Below, piece by piece: positions 34,201 through 42,685 of a stretch of 64,000 nucleotides of DNA. The stretch comes from Bacteroidota bacterium (lineage in GTDB: Bacteria > Bacteroidota > Bacteroidia > AKYH767-A > OLB10). Both the position numbers and the translations under genes were made by a program. The stretch spans positions 62,001 to 126,000 of the forward strand of contig JADKDR010000016.1 of NCBI GenBank assembly GCA_016714535.1, written 5' to 3'. Under the pieces are notes generated by a model. It searched no databases. It saw only the letters and a program-made list of their open reading frames with translations, and was not told the origin of the DNA. Each line of letters begins with the position of its first letter. Within the stretch, counting starts at the first letter, position 1.

Positions 34201-34670
34201 TTATAAAGTGTCGCGGCCTGGTTAACCTATTCCGCAATAGCGCAGGTGCTGTTTATCCTTATGTAGGCAACTCAGTAAATGTTACAGGTAGCAATGCCGG
34301 ACTTCCAGGATATTATTATTTCTTCTACAATTGGGTACTTACTGAAATTGTATGTAATACAGCGCGTACCGCCTGCATTGCGCTTGACACATGCAGCAGT
34401 GCATCACTAAACGAAGCGGGGTTAAATGCTTTCAACTTATTCCCAAATCCAACCGAAGGATTGTTTACTGTTTCATTTGAGGCAAAGGCTGATGATTATA
34501 AAGTTGAAATATTGAATGCCGAAGGAAGAAAAGTGGCCGAGCAGCAATTTGTATCTGTTAGCGGTTTATTCCGAAAAGAATTTGATTTAAGCAACTACGC
34601 AAAGGGAGCATATACAGTTATAGTTACTAACTCACGTGGCGAAACACGTAGAAAGTTATTAGTATATTAA
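31203..34670 (+). CDS. T9SS cargo protein: N-terminal module plus sortilin-like propeller
   Basis: 1155 residues. A signal peptide (ending SVCYAQ) is followed by a helical module of about 90 residues (DWVKMMHDPNSNF ... FKRWEWFMEPRVGPNG). Then about 620 residues of VPS10/BNR-type propeller repeats (LWKSTDNGVTW, LKSVDGGLTW, MWRSTDAGATF, FRSTNGGVTW), a PKD domain (about 760-840: WNWTFAGGNPGTSNNQNP), an Ig-like unit (LGTLRWWDAPGGGNM) and a jelly-roll-like region. The C terminus is a type A sorting domain (NLFPNPTEGLFTVSF to RRKLLVY). Probably a secreted or surface protein that binds partner proteins or glycans; no protease active site is seen. It parallels the genes at 23508 and 42686. Confidence 0.85.
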   Translation: MKNKFNYLKLLFTIAVLSIYSVCYAQDWVKMMHDPNSNFKDVQKAFYTQNADALKELREEQQMMRTAQLPYRKCEALKNIPGYKIFKRWEWFMEPRVGPNGEFDPATVWKERQQFEQNPTSKSIGNWTFLGPANAANLSGAGRLNFVRLDPGNSSTIYVGSPSGGLWKSTDNGVTWATNTDDLNQVIGCTDLAIDPNNTNTMYMATGDGDAGDNYSIGVLKSVDGGLTWNTTGLSFSPGNVRMMSKILLDPTNTNNLIVATSGGMWRSTDAGATFNMVQAGSFKDAEFKPGDANTVYACGGEFYKSTDNGATWSKITSGLPAVANVSRMAIAVTPADPNMVYMIVGLPAPNYGTEGYYKSSNSGTSFTKNGTPSGLGTQQWYDLCIAVSPTNAQEVVIGGQTGFIRSTNGGSSFSSAIGTMHVDFHDVIFVDATTYYVANDGGVYRTTNNGSSYSRLHNTIQISQMYGFGQSASNANLYIQGWQDNGTNLYDGSWGQTMGGDGMLCFISHGNDNNMWGSQYDGSLNRSTNGGNTWNFITGISETGAWVTPWLEDPNTPNTIWAGFVNMFRSTNGGVTWTKRSTFTNTGTMNAIAVSKANSDVVWCAKAGALYVTSNAGTTWTQITSAPGGNITGIACSDTDPSKAWITYSGYSNKNKVFQTNDQGATWINLSASIPNVPVNCVTYVNGSNDAVYIGTDIGVFYKDASLSVWQNFSSGLPTVIVTQINIFYPTGAVRVSTYGRGLWESAPYVAGTYAPIAYFSADKTISCAGAAINYSDLSSGQPTSWNWTFAGGNPGTSNNQNPTVYYNTPGVYEAKLVAINANGTDSITYTSYINISNSPYGAPATSGATVCGPAVANLSATGTGLGTLRWWDAPGGGNMVATGSAYSPNINGTKTFYVDEEFPAGSQDYTGEGSNGIGAGAYFTANDIRGLYFDVINPVILNTVDVYSGEAANRTIEILDSKGNTYIDTTVFIPASSSQFTPVTVTLNLPIYPGNGYFIKCRGLVNLFRNSAGAVYPYVGNSVNVTGSNAGLPGYYYFFYNWVLTEIVCNTARTACIALDTCSSASLNEAGLNAFNLFPNPTEGLFTVSFEAKADDYKVEILNAEGRKVAEQQFVSVSGLFRKEFDLSNYAKGAYTVIVTNSRGETRRKLLVY

Positions 34671-34696
34671 TTAAGCGTCTGTTTAAGAGGTATCCC

Positions 34697-34736
34697 AAAA
34701 AAGAAAAGCAGTCCAAAGGGACTGCTTTTCTTTTTT
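34697..34736. terminator. Intrinsic bidirectional terminator
   Basis: Long stem with core GCAGTCC / GGACTGC, AAAG loop, flanked by A-rich and T-rich arms. It serves the convergent T9SS gene (+) and YqeY gene (-). Confidence 0.9.
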
Positions 34737-34757
34737 GCAGGATTTTTTTGAAATGTA

Positions 34758-35207
34758 TTAGCTGCCACTTAGCAGCTCTTTCACCAAGTGCGAAACAAGT
34801 TTGTTGTCTGCCTTGCCTGCAAAGTGTTTGGTGGCTGCACCCATTACTTTGCCCATATCAGCAGGTGAAGTGGCGCCTGCTTGACTGATTATTTCTTTCA
34901 ATTGAATTTTAACTTCATCGGCACTTAGCATGGCAGGAAGGTAATTCTCTATCACAGCAATTTCTTCAATCTCGCTCACGGCAAGGTCTTCGCGGTTTTG
35001 CTGTTTGTATATTTCAATAGAGTCTTGCCTTTGCTTTACCAGCTTTTGCAATAGTTTTAGCTCATCAACATCGGTAAGTGCTGCGCCTCCACTTGTATTG
35101 GCTAACAATAATGCTGATTTAATAGCGCGCAATGCGCGCAACGCTGCTGCGTTTTTCGATAGCATGGCCTGCTTTAGGTCTGCATTTATTTTATCTTGTA
35201 AACTCAT
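34758..35207 (-). CDS. GatB/YqeY domain protein
   Basis: 149 residues, the usual length. Opening SLQDKINADLKQAMLSKNAAALRALRAIKSAL, then KLVKQRQDSIEIYKQQNREDLA, EEIAVIENYLPAMLS and GKVMGAATKHFAGKADNKLVSHLVKELL. The family shares the tail domain of GatB, the amidotransferase that corrects misacylated Gln/Asn tRNA, and may bind tRNA; its stand-alone role is unresolved. It stands alone, with its start 116 bp from the mutY stop on the same strand. Confidence 0.92.
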   Translation of the reverse strand: MSLQDKINADLKQAMLSKNAAALRALRAIKSALLLANTSGGAALTDVDELKLLQKLVKQRQDSIEIYKQQNREDLAVSEIEEIAVIENYLPAMLSADEVKIQLKEIISQAGATSPADMGKVMGAATKHFAGKADNKLVSHLVKELLSGS

Positions 35208-35322
35208 TTTGTTTTTTGTTTAACATTGCAATGTTACAAAATGTTAGATTTGATTGTTTAAAAAAAAATGCAGGCTTACACCTTTGATTAGTGTTGTGCA
35301 AGCAGGTGGCTGATTTTATATT

Positions 35323-36414
35323 TTATTCAAAAATCCACCCGGTCATATTTTCTATCAGTTTTGGTACAGGATAGTTTTCAAATTCTTTTATCGAAATTGC
35401 AAGGCTGTGCGGAAATGTGGAGGCAACAATACGTTTACAACTTATTAATATAAAAGTTGCAAACAACCGTTGATGCGACAAAATATGTTTTCTGCCCGTT
35501 GAAATTTTTTCTATACTGCAATTTTTTAACCGATGCGTAACAAGGAATTCCTCAGCCACTTGAATTACTTTTTTCTTGTTATTCACTAGTTCAACAGAAG
35601 GAAAATCATACAAGCCTTTCCAGATGTCATTTCCTGTTCTTTTAGTAATAATCATGTGATGCTTCGACTTCAAAATAAAGTAGTAAACATGCCTGTTTCG
35701 AACTTTTGTTTTTAGTGACTTCACCGGTAGGTCTTCTACCGTTGATTTTATAAAAGCCCTGCAATGCAAGGATAGCGGGCAATTGCTGCATAACGGGTTT
35801 ACCGGTGTGCAGATAGTGGCGCCAAGTTCCATCATCGCCTGATTGTGTGCGCCCGGTTTTTTAATGTCAAGCAGTTCATTGGCTTTTGCCGAAAAAAATT
35901 TCTTTCCTTCATTACTGTCTATTGGTATGGCAGCGTTATATAATCGTGACAGTACCCGAAATACATTGCCATCTAATACTGCGCACGGAAGATTAAAGGA
36001 AATGGAACCAATAGCAGAAGCAGTATAGTCACCTATCCCCTTAAGCTTTAGCAAGCCTTCATAGGTATTGGGAAATTTACTTCCATGTTCAGTTACCAGT
36101 TGCCTTGCAGTTGCTAGCATGTTGCGTGCCCGGGAGTAGTATCCAAGGCCTTGCCATAATTTTAAAATCTCCTGTTCCGTGGCATCGGCAAATTCAGCAA
36201 TCGTACTAAAACTTTCTACAAACCGAAGATAGTAGGGTAAACCTTGCTGCACCCGTGTTTGCTGTAAAATAATTTCTGACAACCAAATAAAATATGGATT
36301 TGAAGTGCTGCGCCATGGTAGCTCTCTTTTATTGAGTTGATACCAATTGGCAAGCCTTTTTTGCAGCTTTATTATTTCTTCTTTTTTCAAGTACAACTTT
36401 GTTAGGGGTTGCAA
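35323..36414 (-). CDS. mutY: A/G-specific adenine glycosylase MutY
   Basis: 363 residues. Base-excision enzyme that removes adenine opposite 8-oxoguanine. It has the catalytic glutamate region WLSEIILQQTRV, the helix-hairpin-helix LKLKGIGDYTASAIGSISF followed by the catalytic aspartate in LDGNVFRVLSR, and the 4Fe-4S cluster CTPVNPLCSNCPLSLHC (C-x6-C-x2-C-x5-C). A C-terminal NUDIX-like domain (about 240-360) reads the 8-oxoG. It is divergent from the HU gene, a common order in the phylum. A shorter start is possible, since the first 15 residues are not conserved. Confidence 0.95.
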   Translation of the reverse strand: MQPLTKLYLKKEEIIKLQKRLANWYQLNKRELPWRSTSNPYFIWLSEIILQQTRVQQGLPYYLRFVESFSTIAEFADATEQEILKLWQGLGYYSRARNMLATARQLVTEHGSKFPNTYEGLLKLKGIGDYTASAIGSISFNLPCAVLDGNVFRVLSRLYNAAIPIDSNEGKKFFSAKANELLDIKKPGAHNQAMMELGATICTPVNPLCSNCPLSLHCRAFIKSTVEDLPVKSLKTKVRNRHVYYFILKSKHHMIITKRTGNDIWKGLYDFPSVELVNNKKKVIQVAEEFLVTHRLKNCSIEKISTGRKHILSHQRLFATFILISCKRIVASTFPHSLAISIKEFENYPVPKLIENMTGWIFE

Positions 36415-36605
36415 GAATATAAATCATTTCTGAAAAAGAAATTATAAGCTAAGGAATAATCATCCTTGCAAGTGGGTAAGAACTAGCATTAGGTAGGAAC
36501 AGCATAAGGGTTGAGTTGAAATTGATAACCTCCTTTTATGCGAAAGTTTTCATAGTACCCAAATTTATGTAGTAATTTGCGCAATTAATTTAAAACGAAA
36601 TACTT

Positions 36606-36923
36606 ATGACAAAGGCAGACTTGGTAAATGAGATTTCGGCAAAGACCGGAATCGATCGTTTAATAGTGCTAAACACGGTTGAAGCTTTTATGAAAACAGT
36701 TAAAAATTCAATTTCACAAAATGATAATGTATACCTGCGCGGATTTGGAAGTTTTATTGCCAAAAAACGAGCAGCCAAAATAGGTCGTATTATCACCAGA
36801 AACACCTCGATAGAAATTCCCGAACATTTTATTCCGGCATTTAAACCGGCTAAATCGTTTGCCGAAAGAGTAAAAAAATCTATCAAGCCCGGAACTTCAG
36901 AAAACAAAGCTCCGGATGAATAA
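36606..36923 (+). CDS. HU/IHF-family DNA-binding protein
   Basis: 105 residues. The two-helix dimer base TKADLVNEISAKTGIDRLIVLNTVEAFMKTV leads into YLRGFGSFIAKKRAAKIGRI and the DNA-intercalating arm TRNTSIEIPEHFIPAFKPAKSFAERV. The final 15 residues (KPGTSENKAPDE) are a short acidic extension. It binds and bends DNA as a nucleoid protein. Divergent from mutY, with 190 bp between them. Confidence 0.93.
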   Translation: MTKADLVNEISAKTGIDRLIVLNTVEAFMKTVKNSISQNDNVYLRGFGSFIAKKRAAKIGRIITRNTSIEIPEHFIPAFKPAKSFAERVKKSIKPGTSENKAPDE

Positions 36924-36963
36924 GGTACTGTTATAAAAACAATTTCAAAATAGTTGTTGCCTG

Positions 36964-38394
36964 CTATTTTTTGCCTGCTTTCTTCGACAGAAAATCAACC
37001 ATGAGCCTAACTCCTATACCAGTCGCATCTTTGCCGCGATAGCTATCGCGGGTTTTTACAAAAGCTGGGCCAGCAATATCGAAATGCATATATGGGTAAT
37101 CGGTAAACTTTTGCAGGAATCTGCCTGCAGTAATCGCTCCTGCATTAGCCCCTCCAATATTTTTACAATCAGCTATATCACTTTTTAATAACTCATCATA
37201 CTCCTCCCAAAAAGGAAATTCAACCAATCGCTCATACGTGTTGTCGCCACTCTGCTTCAACCCGTTTTTGATTTTTTCATTAGCGGTGCCCATACACACA
37301 ATACCATAATGCCCAATGGCAGCGGCAGCAGCACCGGTAAGTGTGCTAAACTCACAAACAAGTTCCGGATTATATTGCTTTGCATAATGCAAAGCATCGG
37401 CTAAAATCATACGTCCTTCTGCATCGCTATTCAACATCTCTACGCTAGTGCCGCTCATCATATGAATTACATCACCGGGTGCAAAGGCATTAAACCCCGG
37501 GCGATTATCTGTAGCGGGTGTAAGTCCTATTATATGTATAGGAAGTTTCATTTTTGCAATTGCATACATAGTGCCTGCAACTACTGCACTGCCAGCCATA
37601 TCGCATTTCATATAATCCATGCTATTGCCTGTTGGTTTTATACTTAGCCCTCCTGTATCATAAACAACACCTTTGCCTACCAGTACATATGGTTTTTTAT
37701 TACTTGGTTTTGCAGGTTTGTATTCCATTGTGGTAAAAGTGGGTTCATCAACACTCCCTGCATTTACTGCCAACAGTCCTCCCATTTTGAGTGCTTTAAT
37801 TTTTGCCTTATTAAATATCTCAGTCTTAAAACCAGATTCTTTGCCCATGACTGCAAAAGAGTTGGCTAGGTCTTTTGCATTTTGATGACTGGTTGGTGTG
37901 TTTACTAAATCACGCACTCGATAAACCGCTTCGGCCAAAATGTTTTTTTCTGCAACCTCTGAAGTGTTTAATTTCGAGTTACAAATAATGACATTTTTCA
38001 AACTGTTTAATTCAGTGTTATTTTCTTTTCTATAAACTATAAATTGATAGTTGCCTAAGGCTATGCCTTCGGCTATAGCAAGCGATTGCTCATCCGCTTT
38101 GTTGCTGATAATTGAAAGATTGGTTTGTTGGTGTTTATTTAAATGGGCGGCAATTACATCACCGGCTTTGCGCAGCTGTTCAAGCTTAGAGGCATCTTTT
38201 CCACTTTTCTGTTGAATTATTACCCAACGATGGTATTGATTAATCAATACCGTTTTGCGTTTTGCATCATGCTCTCTCTTAATATAGCTAAGTTCTTCTT
38301 TGTTGAAGTAAGAAGCATCAAACTCATTTTTTTCATTCGTAAATATCAGCACATTGCCTTGCGAATATTTTTGCCCCAGCGTAATCTTTATCAT
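36964..38394 (-). CDS. pepA: Leucyl aminopeptidase family protein (M17)
   Basis: 476 residues. An N-terminal macro-like domain (1-150) is followed by the M17 peptidase domain: VGKGVVYDTGGLSIKP (metal lysine and aspartate), MKCDMAGSAVV (metal aspartate), LNSDAEGRMILADAL (metal Asp and Glu plus catalytic Arg; the family normally has NTDAEGR), and the end GKDATGIGVRLMVDFL. It is a cytosolic two-metal aminopeptidase acting on N-terminal residues of peptides. A TACATTTG -7 box on the minus strand (38412-38419) lies 18 bp before the ATG. Confidence 0.92.
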   Translation of the reverse strand: MIKITLGQKYSQGNVLIFTNEKNEFDASYFNKEELSYIKREHDAKRKTVLINQYHRWVIIQQKSGKDASKLEQLRKAGDVIAAHLNKHQQTNLSIISNKADEQSLAIAEGIALGNYQFIVYRKENNTELNSLKNVIICNSKLNTSEVAEKNILAEAVYRVRDLVNTPTSHQNAKDLANSFAVMGKESGFKTEIFNKAKIKALKMGGLLAVNAGSVDEPTFTTMEYKPAKPSNKKPYVLVGKGVVYDTGGLSIKPTGNSMDYMKCDMAGSAVVAGTMYAIAKMKLPIHIIGLTPATDNRPGFNAFAPGDVIHMMSGTSVEMLNSDAEGRMILADALHYAKQYNPELVCEFSTLTGAAAAAIGHYGIVCMGTANEKIKNGLKQSGDNTYERLVEFPFWEEYDELLKSDIADCKNIGGANAGAITAGRFLQKFTDYPYMHFDIAGPAFVKTRDSYRGKDATGIGVRLMVDFLSKKAGKK

Positions 38395-38520
38395 ATTATT
38401 ATTTTTTGGAGCAAATGTATAGAATTATACTAAAGGCAGAATTGCATAATTTAAATGTAACTTAAAAAGAGTTTACACTAGCAGGTTTGGGATTTCATCT
38501 TCCGGTTTTTTAGCGTTGAA

Positions 38521-39723
38521 CTATTCTCCATACATCAAATATTTCTTTCTGATGTTTTTAAAATTTTCTAATTCCGGTTTCCATGTAAGGCTAATATCTT
38601 TTGCTGTAAGCCCTTGTTTGATTTGCTCTTTTAACTTGCTTGTTCCGGCTAGCTTGTCAAAAAAAGGCCAGAAGAATTTTTCTTTATCCGGATAAGCATT
38701 AAACATATCTATCAGCCAGGTTAAGTTAAGTTGTTTTTGCTCACGAATGGCCCAGGCCTGATTAACAAGATTAACCCCATAACAAAGCGTATCTTGATAA
38801 GGGGGTGCATAATTTTTTGATTTCGATTTCGGCTTAAACGAAAAATTTTTATCGGCATATGCCGGAAAACCAATGATGGTAAATGGCTTTTCGGTGCCAC
38901 GGCCAAGGCTTATTGGTGTACCTTCAAAAAAACAGATTGAGGGATACAGCAAAACGGCTTCTTCGCTTCGAAGATTTGGCGATGGCGCAACCGGCAACGC
39001 ATAGCGAGTGCTGTGCGTATAATTTTTGCACGGAAAAACTTTTAGTATACATCGCAACGAATCCTGAAGCCACCCTTCGTTATTTATCATCACTGCGTAT
39101 TCCCCAATGGTCATTCCATATACTACCGGAATTGGTTGCATACCAACAAAAGATTTCATTTCAGGATTTAACACCGGCCCATCAATATAAAATCCGTTAG
39201 GATTTGGCCTGTCAAGTACCAAACACATTTTGCCGGCTTCAGCGCATGCTTCCATCACATATTGCAATGTGGATATGTAGGTATAAAAACGAATACCTAC
39301 ATCCTGAATATCAAAAATGATGATATCGATATCTTTCATTTCATCCATAGTTGGCTTTAAATGCTTTCCGTATAATGATATGATTGGAAGCCCTGTTGTT
39401 TCATCTTTAGAGGTGTTTACTTTTTCTCCGGCTTGTGCCATGCCCCTAAATCCATGTTCGGGGGCAAAAATTTTTACAATATTTATTTTGTACGTAAGCA
39501 AAGTGTCAACCAAATGTGTTTGATTGATAAGCGAAGTATGATTGGCTACTACAGCTACTTTTTTTTCACGTAGCATGGTTATATATTCCTTTATAGAATA
39601 TGCCCCTGGTAACACCTGACTTTCAGAAATGGCTATAGGCTCTTTGGCTAATGTTTGTGCATTACAGCTCATCAGACAAAAAGTTGACAACAGGAAGGCG
39701 ATAAACGAAATTGTATTTTTCAT
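38521..39723 (-). CDS. DUF1343 / NamZ-like exo-N-acetylmuramidase, lipoprotein
   Basis: 400 residues. The N terminus carries a lipoprotein signal (FLLSTFCLMSC, with cysteine at about 20). Then the DUF1343 blocks: KVAVVANHTSLI, IFAPEHGFRGMAQAGEKV, LPIISLYGKHLKPT, FDIQDVGIRFYTYISTLQYVMEA, LDRPNPNG and VVYGMTIGEYA. Characterised members (NamZ, glycoside hydrolase family 171) release terminal N-acetylmuramic acid from peptidoglycan fragments, so cell-wall recycling in the periplasm is likely here. It is divergent from the TonB receptor gene, which might import the sugars; that link is inference. Confidence 0.88.
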   Translation of the reverse strand: MKNTISFIAFLLSTFCLMSCNAQTLAKEPIAISESQVLPGAYSIKEYITMLREKKVAVVANHTSLINQTHLVDTLLTYKINIVKIFAPEHGFRGMAQAGEKVNTSKDETTGLPIISLYGKHLKPTMDEMKDIDIIIFDIQDVGIRFYTYISTLQYVMEACAEAGKMCLVLDRPNPNGFYIDGPVLNPEMKSFVGMQPIPVVYGMTIGEYAVMINNEGWLQDSLRCILKVFPCKNYTHSTRYALPVAPSPNLRSEEAVLLYPSICFFEGTPISLGRGTEKPFTIIGFPAYADKNFSFKPKSKSKNYAPPYQDTLCYGVNLVNQAWAIREQKQLNLTWLIDMFNAYPDKEKFFWPFFDKLAGTSKLKEQIKQGLTAKDISLTWKPELENFKNIRKKYLMYGE

Positions 39724-40277
39724 TTGGCAAAGAAAACAAAAGAGAATCGTTTTTATATTCGACTTTTTATAATCAATCAGAAATAGTGTGCTATCGAACT
39801 AAATATAAAAATATCGTATGCATATGTAAGCTATCGCTAAAAGGATGATCGCAATGTTTTTTTTGAGCAGATGTTACCATAACCTTATACTATCATGATC
39901 AAAATAGCGGAAACACAACAGTTGCCGGTTGTCAGCATAAAGCAGTGCTTAAAAATATTAATCATACGTTAGCGGGGGTAAAGTTGACATGCTGATATGA
40001 ACTATGATTTTTAACTGGTTATTTTATTAGAAACCAATAAATCGAAAAACCTTTTTTTTGAAGGCAAAAAATAGATGAGGCTAAAGCTTTATCTTTTAAA
40101 ATCAGGTACGTTATAAAGTTGTATTAGGTAAATTACGCTTTAGGCAAATGGCTATTGTGTTGAGATAAAATTAACTTTTGCTATGTCAGCATTACGCAAA
40201 AGCAGGATAATGAAATTGCGAAAATATAATAATAGATTTCTTCAATGAATGTGAAACAAATTGATGTACCGATTGTT
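39724..40277. other. Divergent intergenic region
   Basis: About 550 bp between the NamZ-like gene (-) and the TonB receptor gene (+). AT-rich; no coding frame, strong hairpin or RNA gene seen. Confidence 0.5.
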
Positions 40278-40285
40278 TAACTTTG
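40278..40285 (+). promoter_or_regulatory. -7 box for the TonB receptor gene (TAACTTTG)
   Basis: Exact TAnnTTTG, 20 nt before ATG 40306. It lies downstream of the ATG at 40261, which therefore cannot be the start. A TTG at 40261 is too close (14 bp) to be an ideal -33. Confidence 0.55.
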
Positions 40286-40305
40286 GCTACTTAAAAAATC
40301 AACTT

Positions 40306-41229
40306 ATGAAGTCGTTACTGTTTAGCGTATGCTTGTCGCTTATTTGCTCTATGTTATCACATGCACAAAATGGTGTTATCGCAGGTAGGGTAGTAAACGT
40401 GCTAAATAAGGAACCTGTTCCTTTTGCAAGTGTTGCTATAGAGGGCACTACCAAAGGTGCCACTACTGACGAGAATGGGAATTACTCCCTGTCTGGTTTA
40501 TCATATGGCGTATATAATATTGTAGCCTCGTCAGTAGGCTTCCGCACCAGAACAATGTATGAGGTAGAGGTAAAAAATGCTAAATCAACATTTTTGATAA
40601 TCGAGTTAGAGTCAGGAAACACAGAATTAAAAGAAATTGAAGTCACGGCTCAAACTTTTAATAAAACCGATGAAAGTCCTGTAAGCCTGCGCAGTATAGG
40701 TGTAACCGAAATTAAACGCAATCCGGGTGGCAATCGCGATATTTCGCGCGTTGTGCAATCGTTGCCCGGAGTTCAGGTAAGCAGCAGTTTCCGAAATGAT
40801 TTAATAGTTAGAGGAGGATCGCCAAATGAGAATCGCTTTTTTCTTAATGGAATAGAAATTCCGGTTATTAATCATTTTACAACACAAGGTGCATCAGGGG
40901 GGCCTGTTGGAATGATTAATGTAGATTTTATTCGTGAAGTGAAACTTTATTCCGGAGCCTTTCCTGCAAATAGAGGAAATGCATTGAGCAGCACCCTCGA
41001 GTTTGAATACAAGGATGCGCGACAAGATAAACCTGCTTATACCTTAACGTTAGGTGCAACAGATTTTGCAGCAACAGTCGAAACTCCTATTTCGAAAAAG
41101 TGGGAATTATTGCTGGCTATCGTAGATCTTATTTGCAGTTTTTATTTTCGGCATTGGGCTTGCCCTTCTTGCCTAAGTATGACGATTTTCAATTCAAAGC
41201 CGAGGCAAGGCTTTCTTCGAAAGATATAA
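40306..41229 (+). CDS. TonB-dependent receptor, N-terminal part before frameshift
   Basis: Signal peptide MKSLLFSVCLSLICSMLSHAQ. Then a carboxypeptidase-regulatory-like domain (about 25-105: VIAGRVVNVLNKEPVPFASVAIEGT, DENGNYSLSGL) and the plug (about 125-250: DISRVVQSLPGV, NDLIVRGGSPNENRFFLNGIEIP, SGAFPANRGNALSSTLEFEYKD). The frame fails at the A5 run 41095-41099; six A give ISKKVGIIAGYRRSY and join the barrel in the next entry. The last 45 residues of this frame are out-of-register. The repaired receptor is about 790 residues. It would import a ligand across the outer membrane using TonB energy; no SusD partner is present. Confidence 0.85.
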   Translation: MKSLLFSVCLSLICSMLSHAQNGVIAGRVVNVLNKEPVPFASVAIEGTTKGATTDENGNYSLSGLSYGVYNIVASSVGFRTRTMYEVEVKNAKSTFLIIELESGNTELKEIEVTAQTFNKTDESPVSLRSIGVTEIKRNPGGNRDISRVVQSLPGVQVSSSFRNDLIVRGGSPNENRFFLNGIEIPVINHFTTQGASGGPVGMINVDFIREVKLYSGAFPANRGNALSSTLEFEYKDARQDKPAYTLTLGATDFAATVETPISKKWELLLAIVDLICSFYFRHWACPSCLSMTIFNSKPRQGFLRKI

Positions 41230-42677
41230 TTGATGTAATAGGCATCGGTGCTTACGATATAGTTTCGCTTAACCTTGAAGCGAATGAAACAGATGCGCAA
41301 AAAATTATTTTAAAATCAATTCCACGCAGCACCCAATGGAACTATACCATTGGCGCACGATACAGGCATTTCAGAGAAAACAGTTATTATACAGTGGTGG
41401 TTAGTCGCAGCCATCTTAATAATACTGCTATTAAATATTTGAATAATGATGAAAGCAGCCAATCAAATTTGACTTTTAAATATGATTCGTATGAAATTGA
41501 AAACAAGGTTAGAGTTGAGAATACCACACGCGTAAAGGGATTTAAAATAAATACCGGTTTTGGATTTGAAGATGCCAGGTATTACAATTTTATTAAGCAA
41601 AAATTTCCCTTCATTGGCGAATTTAGTAATCAAAGTGAATTACAATTTTATAAGTATAGTGGGTTTGCGCAGGCGAGCAAAAATTTTCTCGAAAACAAAC
41701 TTATTTTAAGTGCAGGTTTAAGAGCCGATGGCAGCACATTTAATAGCAAGATGAATAATCCGCTTAAGCAATTATCACCTCGAATTTCTCTGGCTTATTC
41801 ATTAAACGAACGCTGGAGTATCAATGCTAATTCGGGAGTTTATAACCAACTGCCACCATACACTTCGCTGGGTGTGCGAAATGAGAAAGGTGAATTAGTT
41901 AATATCGATCTTGAGTATATAACATGTATTCATCAGGTGTTGGGTTTAGAATACAACACCATGCGCGATGCAAAAATTACGATTGAGGGTTTTTATAAGT
42001 CATATAATAATTATCCCTTCAACTTACGCGACAGCATATCGCTTGCTAACCAGGGAAGTGATTTCGGTGTGGTAGGTGATGCACCTATGGCAAGCAATAA
42101 TCAAGGAAGAAGCTATGGAGTTGAATTTCTATATCAGCAAAAGCTGCGAAATAATTTTTATTGCCTTTTAGCTTACACACTTGTGCGCAGCGAGTTTCAG
42201 AATTTAAGTAATGTATTTGTGCCTTCATCCTGGGATGCAGTGCATTTGGTTAGCGCTACGGCTGGAAAAATCTTTAAAAGAAATATTCAATTTGGTGCTA
42301 AACTGAGATTAAATAGCGGACTTCCTTACACTCCTTTTGATGTGAATGCTACCGTATTAAAAGCTAATTACGATATCAGTGGCAATGGCATTCTTGATAA
42401 GTCACGTTATAACGCAAACAGACTACCACTATTTTATCAACTGGATGTTCGCCTCGATAAAAAATATAATTTCAGTAAATGGTTGCTCAATGTATTTATT
42501 GATATACAGAATGTAACAAATGCTCAAACCTTTCAACCACCTTTAATTGCCATAGAAAGGGATGTTAATGATAATCCATTAACCAGTGCAAACAATCCCG
42601 ATTCGTATATTCCACGGCTACTAGACAACACAAGTGGCACCTTAATACCAAGTATAGGTGTGGTTGTAGAGTTTTAA
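41100..42677 (+). CDS. TonB-dependent receptor, beta-barrel part after frameshift
   Basis: 525 residues of 22-strand-type outer-membrane barrel: RRSYLQFLFSALGLPFLPKYDDFQFK, LSPRISLAYSLNERWSINANSGVYNQLP, YGVEFLYQQKLRNNFYCLLAYTLVRS, PYTPFDVNATV, and the ending IPSIGVVVEF with a terminal phenylalanine, the usual barrel-assembly signal. The GTG at 41100 is an internal valine, not a start. The lack of SusD argues against a typical polysaccharide locus; peptide, vitamin or wall-sugar uptake are all possible. Confidence 0.85.
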   Translation: MGIIAGYRRSYLQFLFSALGLPFLPKYDDFQFKAEARLSSKDIIDVIGIGAYDIVSLNLEANETDAQKIILKSIPRSTQWNYTIGARYRHFRENSYYTVVVSRSHLNNTAIKYLNNDESSQSNLTFKYDSYEIENKVRVENTTRVKGFKINTGFGFEDARYYNFIKQKFPFIGEFSNQSELQFYKYSGFAQASKNFLENKLILSAGLRADGSTFNSKMNNPLKQLSPRISLAYSLNERWSINANSGVYNQLPPYTSLGVRNEKGELVNIDLEYITCIHQVLGLEYNTMRDAKITIEGFYKSYNNYPFNLRDSISLANQGSDFGVVGDAPMASNNQGRSYGVEFLYQQKLRNNFYCLLAYTLVRSEFQNLSNVFVPSSWDAVHLVSATAGKIFKRNIQFGAKLRLNSGLPYTPFDVNATVLKANYDISGNGILDKSRYNANRLPLFYQLDVRLDKKYNFSKWLLNVFIDIQNVTNAQTFQPPLIAIERDVNDNPLTSANNPDSYIPRLLDNTSGTLIPSIGVVVEF

Positions 42678-42685
42678 CTTGCTCG

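Noticed and set aside
40261..40305. ATG at 40261 as start of the TonB receptor gene
   Set aside because: It lies upstream of the -7 box at 40278-40285 and adds 15 residues before a normal signal peptide at 40306.
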